Source: Pomphorhynchus laevis
Taxonomy: Eukaryota > Acanthocephala > Palaeacanthocephala > Echinorhynchida > Pomphorhynchidae
Direction of reading: 5' to 3'
Length of the DNA: 64,000 nt
Assembly (NCBI GenBank): GCA_012934845.2
Contig: WNNJ02002909.1
Span: 1 to 64,000 of the forward strand
Made by a program: the position numbers and the translations under genes. The notes below the pieces were generated by a model. The model saw only the letters and a list, made by a program, of their open reading frames with translations. It searched no databases and was not told where the DNA came from. Below, piece after piece: positions 20,901 through 31,441 of this stretch; positions within the stretch are counted from its first letter, which is position 1, and each line of letters begins with the position of its first letter.

Positions 20901-21888
20901 CGAATTTTGGGACGGGTGTGGACAACTTGAAAATTTCCGTCGATGTTTCGGATGGAGAGTGATATTTCGCCGTTTTCCTCGCGACGGCGTTTTTCGATGC
21001 GGGCAGAAGAGAGTTGAGCGATTTCAGAAGGGGCGCGATCTGGGAAGATTCGAGTGGTTGAAGATGACATGAGTTTAAATCGTTGAGAGAGGACAGAAGA
21101 CGCGTGAGAGCAATGTTTGAAAACAATTTTTAGGAGAGGGGGCTGGGAAGGATTAGATTGAGAAGATTTGTTTAGACGGATGAATGCGACATGAGAAATG
21201 TCCTTGAAAAATGATGGTTTATCCGCAGAAAAACTAGACGAGATGATGGATCTAAATGCGGAAACATCGTGGTCAATACGTGCTTGTGAAGATAAGGAGT
21301 TGTAAGGCGTGATATTAGTGACAATGACGCAACGATCGCGAGAAGGAAAGCGGTTCCGTAAAGGAGGACGACTGAAGTGAGTTGGTGAGATCACGATAGA
21401 AGAGCTGGCAGTTGATGATTTGGAGGGATTTGGTTTGACGACGGGAGACATAGAGGATAATGATAATAAAGAGGGTGGCAAGCGATGTGAGGAAAGGTTA
21501 TGAGTGGAAGGATAAATGAGGTTGGTGGAGGTGATTTTGATTGATGGATGCAAGTTATTGAGAAACGAGACGGGAAGGACGGGACGTGGGGTGTCGGGGA
21601 GTGAAGATGACATGGAATGGGAAGTGTATATGGTGGCAGGGTCGGTGGGTGCAAAAATGACATTAGAAACTACGGGGTAGTTTGAGTTGACGTGTTGGAT
21701 GTTGATATGTGCTTGTTGGAAAGGTTGCAGATTAGTTTGTTGGCACAAGAACCACATACGAAATCTTCTTTAGACTTATTCTTGTCGCAGGCGATTGTTG
21801 TCCAGACGCTGCAGTCGCGTATCGAGCACTGTACTTGCAGTTGTCCATAGTTTGTGTCGGTCTTAGTTGTTTTCTTACGTCCTCCCAT
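20864..21888 (-). pseudogene. LINE-B ORF1 (zinc motif plus C-terminal RNA-binding-like block)
   Basis: The start MGGRKKTTKTD leads into CSIRDCSVWTTIAC and FVCGSCAN, a small Cys motif with a central Trp. A frameshift near 21,730 moves to a 297-codon frame, Ser/Pro/Thr-rich at first. It then carries SRDRCVIVTNI, PPLLKIVFKH and GEISLSIRNIDGNFQVV. The same blocks in the same order occur in CR1-A ORF1 (33,119-32,355; 52,430-52,763), so the families share their ORF1. Its 3' end overlaps the ORF2 start by 37 bp. The role is presumed RNA binding in the LINE particle. Confidence 0.65.
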
Positions 21889-21919
21889 AAACTCTAAAAA
21901 TTCTGCAAGAGGAGCGAGC

Positions 21920-22218
21920 GGAACTGGATTGATCTGGAACTGGATCGATCTGGAACTGGATTGATCTGGAACTGAATTGATCTAGAACTGGATTGATCTG
22001 CAACTGGATTGATCTGGAACTGGATTGATCTAGAACTGGATTGATCTGGAACTGAATTGATCTAGAACTGGATTGATCTGCAACTGGATTGATCTGGAAC
22101 TGGATTGATCTAGAACTGGATTGATCTGGAACTGGATTGATCTGGAACTGGATTGATCTGGAACTGGATTGATCTGGAACTGGATTGATCTGGAACTGGA
22201 TTGATCTGGAACTGGATT
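21920..22218 (-). repeat. 16-bp minisatellite in the 5' flank of LINE-B
   Basis: About 18.7 tandem units of GGAACTGGATTGATCT (plus strand) lie 31 bp upstream of the LINE-B ORF1 start codon. Units differ at single sites (TAG for TGG, GAA for GGA), and some variants recur every few units, which shows growth by multi-unit duplication. The position in the presumed 5' untranslated region is like the promoter monomers of some LINEs. Confidence 0.95.
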
Positions 22219-22286
22219 TATTATATTTACTTTAGATCGTATTTACTTTAGATCTCAAACTTTTTGAAGGTGAAAAATAAAAAAAT

Positions 22287-22402
22287 CAGCATTCCAATTC
22301 TCGTCAATTCCGCATATATATGGATCTGGCCATTTAACTGTCATAAAAACAGCTTTCCAATTCTCGTCAATTCCGCATATATATATGGATCTGGCAATTT
22401 AA
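22287..22402. repeat. Direct duplication of about 52 bp
   Basis: Two adjacent copies share CCAATTCTCGTCAATTCCGC and ATGGATCTGGC and differ at few positions, mainly in the length of the ATAT run. The second copy joins the CR1 endonuclease fragment at its right, so the first is probably a tandem duplication of that element's edge. Confidence 0.85.
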
Positions 22403-23245
22403 CCAGATTCAATTGGTAGATACTTGCGTCAAAATCAGTCTTCCAGAAATTCAGAAGCTTACCCTGCAGGGGACTGACCGACGTTACATTGTGGTCACAT
22501 TTAAATGAAAATGACAGTGCGAAATCATCGCTCATCCCCAGTCTTGAAAAATAATCTATGTGAGTAATATCAGAATTAAACGAATACAAGATCACGTCTA
22601 GCTGGACTTAAATCACTTACATCACGTCTATCATACTTAAACGAATACAATATCACATCTAGCTGGGTAGACGACTGGTTATCGAAACGGATTGCCTCAA
22701 GTGCATGCTGATGCAGACTACAGTTGTGTAGAACACCCAATAAAATCAAATCCTATGCAATGCGACTGTGAAACGAAAAGAGTTTAATTCTGTTGAGGGA
22801 ATATTCAGATCTTTTAAGATTAGGAATTTTTTCTGTTTACCACAGAGCTCAATAAGTTCTATTAAATCATCGCTACTTGCCAAAGGAGGACGATAGAACA
22901 CTAGCACATACATAGAATTGACCTTATCAAGGCACAATTTGAGGGATAAAGGATAATTCCCATTTGCATCACTAATTGTCTGCAAACACACTACATCAAT
23001 ACATAAACTACTATTTAGTACAAAACCTCTTCCCCTCCGACCAGATCGATCACAACGAAACAAGTTATATCCATCTACGGATAATAAGCTATCAGGAACA
23101 AGGTCAGAGAGCTAAGATTCACTAAGGGAAATGATATTTGGATGATAAGATGAGCTATGGCATTCAATTCATCCATCTTATTGAGAATGCTTCGAACGTT
23201 CGAATATATAACTTTGAGCTAATTGTGGTTTTACGATAAGGCGCA
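22400..23245 (-). mobile_element. CR1-type LINE endonuclease fragment
   Basis: The minus frames give NLFRCDRSGRRGRGFVLNSS, VLVFYRPP, KKFLILKDLNIPS (the DFN strand) and, further on, DVILYSF and HIDYFSRLGMSDDFALSF (the SDH position). Near 22,575-22,660 a block of about 30 bp (TAAACGAATACAA..ATCA) is duplicated. No RT follows. The upstream part to about 23,245 carries a weak match to the LNKMDELN start. Several stops and shifts are present. Confidence 0.7.
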
Positions 23246-23314
23246 TTGGGTCTTATTCTACAGTTCTCGGAAATATTGTTTACAGCGGTCCATCTGAATC
23301 GTGTACGACGCCAA

Positions 23315-23400
23315 ACTACCCGAAAATTTACCATGTTCAGATATGGTAAATTACCATATGTAATTTATCATAGGTAATTTACCATATGCAGATACGGTTA
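23315..23400. repeat. Cluster of ATTTACCATATG-type palindromic repeats
   Basis: ATTTACCATgttcagatATGGTAAAT and two further near-copies alternate in direction over about 80 bp. Any two can form a hairpin. No gene is present in this segment. Confidence 0.6.
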
Positions 23401-24000
23401 AGCAGGTTCTTTATTTAAAGGTGTTTGTATATGACGATCTCCTTTCCAAAGTTCACTCTACTTATGTCACCGCTAAATGTTATATGTATACTAGGAATGG
23501 ATCACTACTGCTCAGTAGATAAATTAGACCAGAATGGATTTCAAATACTGTTCGTTTTACTCATCTTGTCATAAATGCTCTGTGCTTCACAAGTCTAGGT
23601 CTGGTTGGGATTTATAATTCTCTAATCATGTCTGATTTGTCTCTTGTCTAGGCACCGTTAACAGTGCCAAACCACCCACTTTATCCGATATTCACGCTGC
23701 GTGTACTTATCAGATTACGTGGACATTCACTTGTTCTGGAAAGAAGGGAGAAACCAAGACGAATTGTACAACTATTATTGATCGAATTTCATCGATATGG
23801 AATATTTTGCCAGTCGAGGTGTTCTGCAGCCAATCACTTATAAGTTTTTCAAAATATGGATGAAAAGACACTTAATAATTTGATATTTTTTCATTCTAAT
23901 GTTGTGATGCACCAACTTAATAGCATATGCTATATCCCAGGTGTCGATGCATAATATTATTACTACACAAGGCTTTAGCCGCAAGGGCTGTTTTGCCTGT
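23400..24000 (+). mobile_element. CR1-type LINE 3' end, worn
   Basis: The plus strand shows LRLRGHSLVLERREKPRR and, after a shift, RISSIWNILPVEVFCSQSLISF. That is the C-terminal tail of CR1 ORF2 (RGH..l..R, then WN.LP..VV). The untranslated tail contains GGCTTTAGCCGCAAGGGCTG, like other CR1 3' ends here. The upstream part is too decayed to read. Confidence 0.55.
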
Positions 24001-24235
24001 TTATCGATAACTGAATGAAAAAATATCGAGCCCTGCCAAATAAGTAAAATAAAAACGTTCAGATTCTTGGGTATTTAGTTCGAACACTGCATTGATCAGG
24101 AAGATCAATCCAATTGCGAACTATTTTTTTGTACTCGATCGTATTTGTGCATACCAACTCTTCAGGTAACATGTTACACATTTTCAGGGCTCAATGCGAC
24201 AACATGTGCACACTTGGTCATTTCATATGATCTTA
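24000..24235 (-). mobile_element. LINE 3' end fragment
   Basis: The minus strand reads ALKMCNMLPEELVCTNTIEY, which resembles the WN.LPeevV end of CR1-type ORF2, followed by a short tail. Only about 100 bp are recognisable, so the family is uncertain. Confidence 0.35.
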
Positions 24236-24239
24236 AGTT

Positions 24240-24740
24240 CTAAGACAAACTATAACCATGTTGACAACTACGTTTATTGAGAATAATACGTTCATTAGGA
24301 AATCCGTCATAACACTTGACAATCTTATGCATCGCAATCAAGTATATATAGTAGGCGAGGTCGGGTAGAACACACCTAACTCTACGAATATTAGGGATAA
24401 ATAAATTAGGGATAAATCGAGTAATGTCCTGGAGGAGACGGATAGACCGCGTCTCCTGAAGGACTATAAAATCTGCGTCTCTACCAGATAAAAATCTAAG
24501 GGCAGAAGCACCTCCCGAATTCAACTGAAGGATATTCAGTAAAAAAGGCTCGGGTTTACTCACCATTGTGGCAGATCAGTTGGACGGGAGCCACCAGCCT
24601 AGACATAGCTAGGTGCAGGGGGTTACCCCCTGCCACTAGCCCCATCGGGGGTCGGAGCACCCTGGTCAATATCTTCATTTCCCCGGGAATTGTTCTTATT
24701 TAGGAGTCTACCCACCTTTAAGGGTGGGACTTCAATGTTG
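24240..24740 (-). mobile_element. I-type LINE fragment spanning the ORF1/ORF2 junction
   Basis: On the minus strand, VPPLKVGRLLNKNNSRGNED and the GAPTPDGASG stretch are the end of the I-type ORF1. MVSKPEPFLLNILQLNSGG and IVLQETRSIRL are the start of ORF2. They match the plus copies at 29,760-30,090 and 62,520-62,830. ORF2 breaks off near 24,400, after ITRFIPN. The 5' side is fused to a CR1 ORF1 fragment at about 24,740. Confidence 0.8.
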
Positions 24741-25735
24741 TGCGATGAAGATGACTCCATCACATTTCCAATTATTAGACAAAGTAATCGGTAAACAATT
24801 TTTGATCTAGACTTATGAGGATTAGAAGAGCTAGCATCCGAAACCGAAGAGTTACATGCATGATTTGATGTTGGTATGCTTAGACAGATTGATTTATCAC
24901 AATTGGTAAAAGATACTGCATTATTCATTGGGGTACTGTTTTGATGGTCGATTTTGCTTCTACAGAAGGAGATATGAAGTTCAGATATTGATGTCGAAGA
25001 CCCATGATTAATTTATTTTTCCGCAGAAGGAAACTCAGGGTTGTCCGTGCTGTCCTCGACAGAGACTGCATAATTATCACATAGTGATAATGGTTTACTT
25101 GATAATTCATATCGTTCGAATGAATGATATTGCTAAACAAGCGACTGCTGGTACATTGGCACGAATTTGTTATATGACTGATCTATTACAGGTACTAGAG
25201 ACTGATAGCTGGTCCACAATGACGGCTGAAGTTTGCTCAGAATGATTGCAATTTGTGGCCAACTGTAGTAATTCGGAAGCACAGAATACACAGAGAAATT
25301 CCTTTGACAATATGTGCTTAGATCGGCTTGACGGCACTGCGACGGTTGTCCATACATCACATCCAGATTTAATACACGCAACATTGTGTCGTTTATAGGC
25401 AGGATCAGCGTTCACTGTATCGGAACTACACTTAGCGCTATTGTTGTGGGTTTGTTTCTCAGCTCTCGTCTTATTTGTCTTTGCCATTTTTGTATGATAT
25501 AATCAGTTAGTTAAATTTCGGCTGTTCTTCCTCCAGAGTTTGAAACTCAGTGCTTTGATTGTATGTTTATTAAATATCAAACTTTTTTATTAGTTCGTGG
25601 AATACCAATGTTCTAGTCTTGTAAGAATTTTAATATCCAAGACTTTTGAATAGTTCAAAGAGCTATAAAACTCAGGTGTAACTGTTATTGTATGTTATTT
25701 ATCTCAAACTTTTTCTAAGGTCTCAATCTTAATAC
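24740..25735 (-). mobile_element. CR1-type LINE 5' end with ORF1 start
   Basis: ORF1 starts at 25,487 with MAKTNKTRAEK. It reaches the zinc motif CIKSGCDVWTTVAV..FLCVFCASELLQL within about 80 codons, as in the CR1 copy at 45,130. It then continues in other frames to about 24,740. Upstream, 25,490-25,735 is the untranslated leader, with TCTCAAACTTTTTCTAAGG at its far end. The same leader string starts the CR1 at 33,160 and recurs near 22,255. Confidence 0.65.
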
Positions 25736-25737
25736 AG

Positions 25738-27030
25738 ATCAACGTATATCTCTCTTCATCTAATTTGTACCCTCCTTTCCAATCCACTTTTCGCTCTAAT
25801 AACTCCGTAGAAATCGCCTGCATGTAAATTTACAACAAGCTACTCATTTCTCATGACAAGGCTCTATATAGTGTTATCATCTATCTCGACCTCTCATCCG
25901 CCTTCGACATCGTCAACCACTCCATCCTGCTTTTCCCCTTCGTTATGATTACGGCTTTTCTTCCTCCTCTGTAGCATGGCTCGCCTCATATCTATCCGAC
26001 CGTTCTCTTGAAGTCTGTTCAAATTCATCATCTTCTCTCTCATCCCTATTTTCTGCGAAGTCTACAAGGTTCAGTCCTAGGACCCCTGCTTTTCTCTATT
26101 CTACTCGGCGATCTTTCTACGTTTATCAAACCTTACCCTTTAACGTCATGCAATACGCCGATGACATCCTCATATATGCTCATACACCCGCACATCGCAT
26201 ACACGATATCACCATTGCTGCCTCCAACTGTCTTTCTTATATCTACAAACGTCTCTCCCGTCTTCGTCTCGTTCTAAACTTAGACAATTCTAAAATAATG
26301 TGGATCCTCCCCCATCAACGTAACATATCTCCTTCCCTGTATCTTTTGCCTTATCAATCATTCCCGTAGTCCACAATCTCACTTTCTTAGAATTCCATTT
26401 CGAGAACCACATTTTCCTTAAACCCTTTGTCCGCGACATGGTCCGCTCGTCTAACTTAATTCTCCGTGACATCCGCCGTATCCGCCTCCTTTTCTATTTC
26501 CGTTCCTGTATGTATCTTCATTCATCGTTTCTTTTCCCTAAAATCGATTACTGCTTCAGCCTTTTCGCAAATGCTCCAAATCCATCATCCTACTCCTACA
26601 ACGCATCATCAATTCCACCGTTCGAATGCTCCTATGTCTCCGTCGCTTGGCCTATCATACACATCCGCACACAACTCCGTCTTCTTCTCGTAACTTTTCG
26701 TCTCATCGCTGTCGGATCTTCATCGTTCATCAACCTCCTTTTCTTAGACGACACTCGTCCCACCTCTCTATCACTGCGTGCCCGTAATTTCTTTTTACTC
26801 TACGTTCCCAATTACTCTAACAACTACGGTCTCCGACCCTTCCTCGTCGCCGCCCCACTCACCTGGAATCAGCTCCCACTCGACGTCCGCCGAGCTCTCT
26901 TCTTTATCGCACTCAAATGTCACCTCCGTACCCAACTCCTCAAAACATGATTTAGATTTGTTTGTTGTTGTGGTCATGTAAGCGTGTGCCGGCACGCATT
27001 TGTCTCGAAGAAAATAAATCTTTTTTTTAA
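25738..27030 (+). mobile_element. LINE-B, 5'-truncated copy 2 with 3' end
   Basis: The plus strand carries the LINE-B RT from just before motif A (VIIYLDLSSAFDIVNHSILL) through SVLGPLLFSILLGDLSTF (motif B) and FNVMQYADDILIYAH (motif C). The thumb ends RRALFFIALKCHLRTQLLKT. Frames change several times. The 3' tail has the palindrome GTGCCGGCAC and AATAAATC before a T-run, so this copy supplies the 3' end missing from the copy at 17,940. It starts where the CR1 leader stops, and a 5'-truncated insertion is likely. Confidence 0.78.
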
Positions 27031-27184
27031 TGTTCAACGACCATTTGGTATAAAGAACTCTTAGATAATTGTACGAATTGTATAATTCGATAACTTTATT
27101 TCCAATGTTCAACCTATCACGTTGACATTAAGGAGCAACCCGGCGAAATTTAATTGCTCTGCACTTTTGTACTTTTATTTATTA

Positions 27185-27530
27185 TTAATAATAACAGTAA
27201 TAATTCTAAATCAAAATTTAATAATTCAATAATAAATAATTGTTGTAAGATTTTATATAATTTATGTCAAGTTAATAAAAAATGAAATTTAAAATAAAGT
27301 CAATTTTTAAATAAATAACATACGATGTATCAGAATAAGGATTAAAGGTCATCAGGAGGAAGTGTGATGCTATCATTTTTCGGTCCCTATTTCTAGACAC
27401 AACATACTCGCGAAACCAAATACATGCTAATGACTTATTTCCTCTGATAAGTTTGATTATCTAGTATCTTATTCGAATACAAAGTATATTATTTATTGTC
27501 CATCCATAAAAAATTCCGCTTAAGATTTTA
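27185..27530 (-). repeat. PLE 3' end with foldback module
   Basis: The segment repeats the order seen at 14,220-14,570: AT-rich tail with CTAAATCAAAATTTAATAAT, then CATACGATGTATCAGAATAA, CATCAGGAGGAAG, TTTCGGTCCCTATT, CATGCTAATGAC and AATACAAAGTATATTATTTA, ending with the complement of the last RT codons. It is an independent minus-strand insertion of a truncated Penelope-like element. Confidence 0.7.
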
Positions 27531-27569
27531 CACTTTCTTGGTCTAAAGTATCGATCATTATAAAAACTT

Positions 27570-27790
27570 TAATGGATTGATTTTATGCACATAGAACGTT
27601 TTTTAAATCACATGGAATGATTTTGTTTACACGAAATTATTTTATCCGTAGAGTAATTTTGTCCATTCAAAATTTTAGGGTTCACAAAATACGATTATAG
27701 ATTGATTTTGATCACATGGTATGTTTTTTACAGGAATTTAATTATATTCACGAAGAAAGATTGTGTTTATACGAAACAATGCTCGAACTG
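27570..27790 (+). repeat. Degenerate repeats of about 19 bp (TTCACAYRAAATGATTTTG)
   Basis: Units such as TCACATGGAATGATTTTG and TTTACACGAAATTATTTTA follow each other with drift. The order of variant units, including an AATACGATTATAG unit, is the same as in the array at 33,345-33,500, so the two arrays are copies of one ancestral array. Inverted units lie at 28,575-28,645. Confidence 0.65.
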
Positions 27791-28560
27791 TGGAGTCCTC
27801 CACAGTTGGAGCATTGAGGGGAGAGGGCACATTTCCCCTCGTAGACTTCCCCAACCCCACATACACCACAAGTATTGGGCCTAGAACAAGTGGAGGCCCA
27901 GTGTCCCCATCCATTACATCTATCGCAATGTAGAAACGTAAGTGAGCCTGCAACAATTACTGTGAAAACCAGATTGTAACCCAAGAATGGGTTGAACTTG
28001 CTGATAGCGAGGAGCTCAGCATTATCAACGATAGTGGGGCAGAATAAAATAGGAATGGCTAGACCATTTTCCCCCATAATGATGCAAGTGTTTGTCGCCT
28101 TAAAGTCCTCAAAGTTTTAATATCTTCACCAGAGGCATATGCAGGAAAATTCGAAACCTTTAAAGTTGCTTGAATGGGCTTATAATCAGCTGAGCCGTAG
28201 TTAGACAAGTGTTTTGTGAAGTAGTCTAGATATGAGTAAGCCAGATCTCGAGAAGAAAAATAAATTCGAACTTCCGCTTCGAGGAATCGAATAGAATTGA
28301 AAAGAACTCTCAGCTGAAATTTTAAACGAACTCTCTCAAAAAATGTAAAAGAGAGATTTTCTTCAATGGTTTTTCATCTTTATCACTACCAAGTTAATTA
28401 ATTTTGGCACAGTAGGGAGTTCACCCTCCGTGCTATAAACAAAGATATTTGCAAGATCACTAACCTTTAATCCTTCTTTGACTGTATCTCCATTGAAAGC
28501 AAAAACTGTTGTATTCTTTGATGCTTCAATAGTGTTTTCGCTGTTGCGTATTTTTCGCTC
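27780..28560 (-). pseudogene. I-type LINE ORF1 (zinc-knuckle protein), broken
   Basis: On the minus strand, VPKLINLVVI precedes a damaged middle, and then IPILFCPTIVDNAELLAISK leads to three knuckles: CDRCNGWGHWASTC, CGVCGVG and CSNCGGLHSSS. It is homologous to the plus-strand ORF1 at 28,666 but clearly diverged. The copy stops within the third knuckle. Its 5' end faces that of the plus copy across about 100 bp. Confidence 0.75.
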
Positions 28561-28569
28561 GGTTTCTCA

Positions 28570-28645
28570 TAACTGAACAAAATGATTTTGTATGAACAAA
28601 ATCATTTCATGTGAACAAAATCCTATCGTGTGAACCAAATCATTC
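28570..28645 (-). repeat. Inverted units of the 19-bp repeat between two I-type ORF1 copies
   Basis: TGAACAAAATCATTTCATG and related units are the complement of the array at 27,570-27,790. They fill the gap between the opposed ORF1 starts and run into the open frame of the plus copy. Confidence 0.65.
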
Positions 28646-28665
28646 CATGGCATTTTCGCAAAAAA

Positions 28666-29949
28666 ATGTGTACGGAGCAAAACGTGTCGGAGCTTTCAAA
28701 CAATTCCACTAAAACGATGCAAAATTCCTCCAATTTCGAAGGGAATTCAACATTTTCAGGTACAGTTTCATCCTTTAACAAGCAAAACAAAGTAAGTAAC
28801 GTTTGTGATTCTCAAAATGAAGAGGGGTTACTCCCTCCAGTACCTAAATTAGTAAATCTCGCGATAATCACGGCAATCAAACCGATAGAAAAGCATTGCC
28901 TTTTCAAGACATTTCTTCGGGAATTTGCAATGAAACGTAACAATCGCATTATATTTAACTCGATTAAAGTACTTGATAAATCTCTAAGAGTATCTTTCAC
29001 GAGCCACGACATTTTAAAAGAATTTAACGAGTACTTTGGGGCTCATATGAAGGATATTGGGACAATTACTTTGAAGCCAATCTTGGCAACTATTAAAATT
29101 TCTAACTTCCCTCCTCAGATGGAGGATGAAGATCTTAACTTGATTCAGGAAAGATATGATTTAACGAATTTAAGACAACTAAAGGGAAGGGATGGTGCGG
29201 ACCTTCCAATCGCTTTCTGCTCCGCTGAATTGAACAAAGCACAGGTTCTGGCAAATAGTAGAAGTAACCCGTTCATAGGGTACAACCTTTCCTTCCAGCT
29301 GGTTGAACAGGACAACCTCACTTACCCTCATTGCGGGGGTTGTCACAAGTGGGGCCACTGGAAATCTACCTGTTCTGCCACACCTCACTGTGGGGTTTGT
29401 GGTAATGAGTCCTGTCATCATTTGCTATTGGGGAAAAAATGTGCTGCTCCCCCAGTCTGCTCGAATTGCAAGGGAGCACACCCCGCCTGGTCAAGAAGGT
29501 GCCAGGTGTTTAAAGATTACAAAAAGAGTTTTGTCACTCCCTATCAACCGAAATCCTCCTTCGTGGATGCAGCAAAAGGTCCTGTCATCGTGGATGGTAG
29601 AATGTCTGATGCTGATCTGATGAGGATTATGAACAAGAATAAAACCGAAACTATTGCCTCCATGGAGCTTATGATCAAACAGTTAGTTTCATCTCTCTTG
29701 GGTGCGGCCCCAGAACCGGTGGCCTCAGTATTGCAGTCCAGCAAAAAACGCGGCGCCTCCGCTCCGAAAGTCCCACCACTGAAGGTCGGGCGACTGCTGA
29801 AGGAAAAGAATACAACGAGGGGAAATGAAGATATTGCCCAGGGGGCTCCGGCCTCGGATGGGGCTAGTGGCAAGGGGGTGACCCTCTTGCACCTAGTTCT
29901 GTCTAGGTTGGCTGCTCCCGTCCAACTGATCTGCCACAATGGTGAGTAA
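28666..29949 (+). CDS. I-type LINE ORF1 protein, intact frame
   Basis: The 427-residue protein is presumed to bind LINE RNA in the cytoplasm. The first ATG of the frame is used; the open frame continues upstream without another ATG. Residues about 45-190 form a conserved domain (LPPVPKLVNL, IIFNSIKVLDKSLRVSF, ATIKISNFPPQ). Three zinc knuckles follow near residues 218-280: CGGCHKWGHWKSTC, CGVCGNESC and CSNCKGAHPAWSRRC. The tail is basic and ends with VPPLKVGRLLKEKN and GNEDIAQGAP. Its stop codon lies inside the ORF2 start (overlap of 11 bp), in a different frame. It is the only complete ORF1 of this family in the window. Confidence 0.88.
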   Translation: MCTEQNVSELSNNSTKTMQNSSNFEGNSTFSGTVSSFNKQNKVSNVCDSQNEEGLLPPVPKLVNLAIITAIKPIEKHCLFKTFLREFAMKRNNRIIFNSIKVLDKSLRVSFTSHDILKEFNEYFGAHMKDIGTITLKPILATIKISNFPPQMEDEDLNLIQERYDLTNLRQLKGRDGADLPIAFCSAELNKAQVLANSRSNPFIGYNLSFQLVEQDNLTYPHCGGCHKWGHWKSTCSATPHCGVCGNESCHHLLLGKKCAAPPVCSNCKGAHPAWSRRCQVFKDYKKSFVTPYQPKSSFVDAAKGPVIVDGRMSDADLMRIMNKNKTETIASMELMIKQLVSSLLGAAPEPVASVLQSSKKRGASAPKVPPLKVGRLLKEKNTTRGNEDIAQGAPASDGASGKGVTLLHLVLSRLAAPVQLICHNGE

Positions 29950-30640
29950 ACCCGAGCCTTTTTCACTGAATATTCTTCAGTGGAATTCGGGAGGTGTTTC
30001 TGCCCTTAGACTTTTATCTGGAAGAGACGCAGATGTAATAGTCCTCCAGGAGACGCGGTCTATTCGTCTCTCCCAGGACATTACTCGATTTATCTCAAAG
30101 CAAATTTGTTCATACTATACTCCGTACATAACCCCACCTCACTCCTCTTCATCTCAAGGACTCTTGACCTTAGTTAAGTGCTCCCTAAGATCTTCCCTCC
30201 TGCTAAATTACTCTTGTTCAGCCTTGTCCTGTTTGGTAGTTTCACTCGTTAAGAACGGTAAACGCCTCAGTCTAGCCAATGTCTACATCCGTCCAGGGGA
30301 GGTCCACAAGAACCGTGCTCTCCTGGATGGTATAATTGATGGCGGCTACGACATGGTACTAGGTGACTTTAACGACAGAACTGGTCGTTGGATTAATGCA
30401 GCACTCCGCAGAGCCAGGAACGGTTATCTTATTCATAAACCACCCTCACCCACCTTTCATTGCATATCAACGAATTCACTCCTCGACTTATTACTGATCC
30501 ATGAGAAGTGGTTGCTAAAACCCTTCTGTACGGAGCAGTCGCGACAACATCTGTCCACCTCTCATGATCTAATTCGTTGGCGGTTAGAAGAGGATAAACT
30601 GCTTCGTAGAAGATTCCACTTTGACTCGAACGGAATCCAT
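29939..30640 (+). CDS. I-type LINE ORF2, N-terminal APE endonuclease (truncated)
   Basis: The frame starts MVSKPEPFSLNILQWNSGG. It shows VIVLQETRSIR (catalytic Glu), LANVYIRPG, YDMVLGDFNDRTGRW, the block STNSLLDLLL and LSTSHDLIRW (the SDH position). These are the parts of the nuclease that nicks target DNA for target-primed reverse transcription. The match to the copy at 62,696 ends at HFD near 30,640. After that, about 15 unrelated codons run into a CR1 fragment, so RT and C-terminus are lost here. Confidence 0.85.
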
Positions 30641-31441
30641 GTTGGGCAGGATGTAAAAGGTTATTTATCGAAACATGGCGGTTGATGTGAAACAAAATCA
30701 AACGCTCTAGTACCTTACAGCAAATACATGTCAAACTAACTGGTCTAAAATTGCTGACGCATGACCTATCACCTTTTTTATATACAGGGCAAACTATCGA
30801 TTTTAGCCGTTCGAAGGGAATCTTTGATTTGCATAAGAAAAATATGAATATTCGATGTAGTGGACCGCAAATGTGCGATGCTAATTCTCTAAGTAGGATG
30901 GATGGCAATCCGTCAGGGCCAGCAGAATGACACCGTTTTAATTGTCGAAGTTGCTCATATACATGAGCGATAGAAATATGTGACGTCATGTTAGATGATT
31001 TATTATTATGATGAAAGGTGCCGTGTACAGTAACTGATTCATCTATTCTAGGAAAGAATGTCTCTACAAATGTATTAGCGACCATATAATCGTCGACAAC
31101 TACTTTATTTTTCACACGTAACGGAAAACATTTGCATCTCGATCGATTTTTTGATGCACAATATTTGAAAAATAAACTTGGCTCATACTTGATATTATGA
31201 ACGAGTGATTTCTAAAAGTAAAGTTTCTTCGATCTTTTAAGTGCCGTAAATCTGTTTTTGTGTTTCGATATAATTGATATTCTCCTTTAAATTGACGATA
31301 TCGACGATAAAGGATCTTACACTCCTAAAGAAGATTTCCTAAATCTACGTCAAACCACGGCTTATTGTATTTACGGGAGCGTGAAGCGCGTAAAGGCGTA
31401 TATCTGTCTAGAAGAGAAGCAAGAGTATCTCGAAAAAACCT

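Larger units (their letters stand above)
17940..21890 (-). mobile_element. LINE-B: pyrimidine-rich CR1-group LINE, long copy
   Basis: From right to left: ORF1 (21,888-20,864), an APE endonuclease (20,900-20,012), the start of the RT linker (to about 19,690), a 550-bp AT-rich insertion (19,105-19,660), and the RT with its C-terminus (19,105-17,940). The sense strand is strikingly C/T-rich. The RT shows FNVMQYADDILIYA (motif C). The C-terminus gives IHTRIKLRLLLVTFRLIAV and LDDTRPTSLSLR, the same as the plus copy at 25,738-27,030. Frameshifts separate most blocks. The 3' end is missing at the junction with CR1-A, where CCACCCAGC occurs on both sides. Confidence 0.78.
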
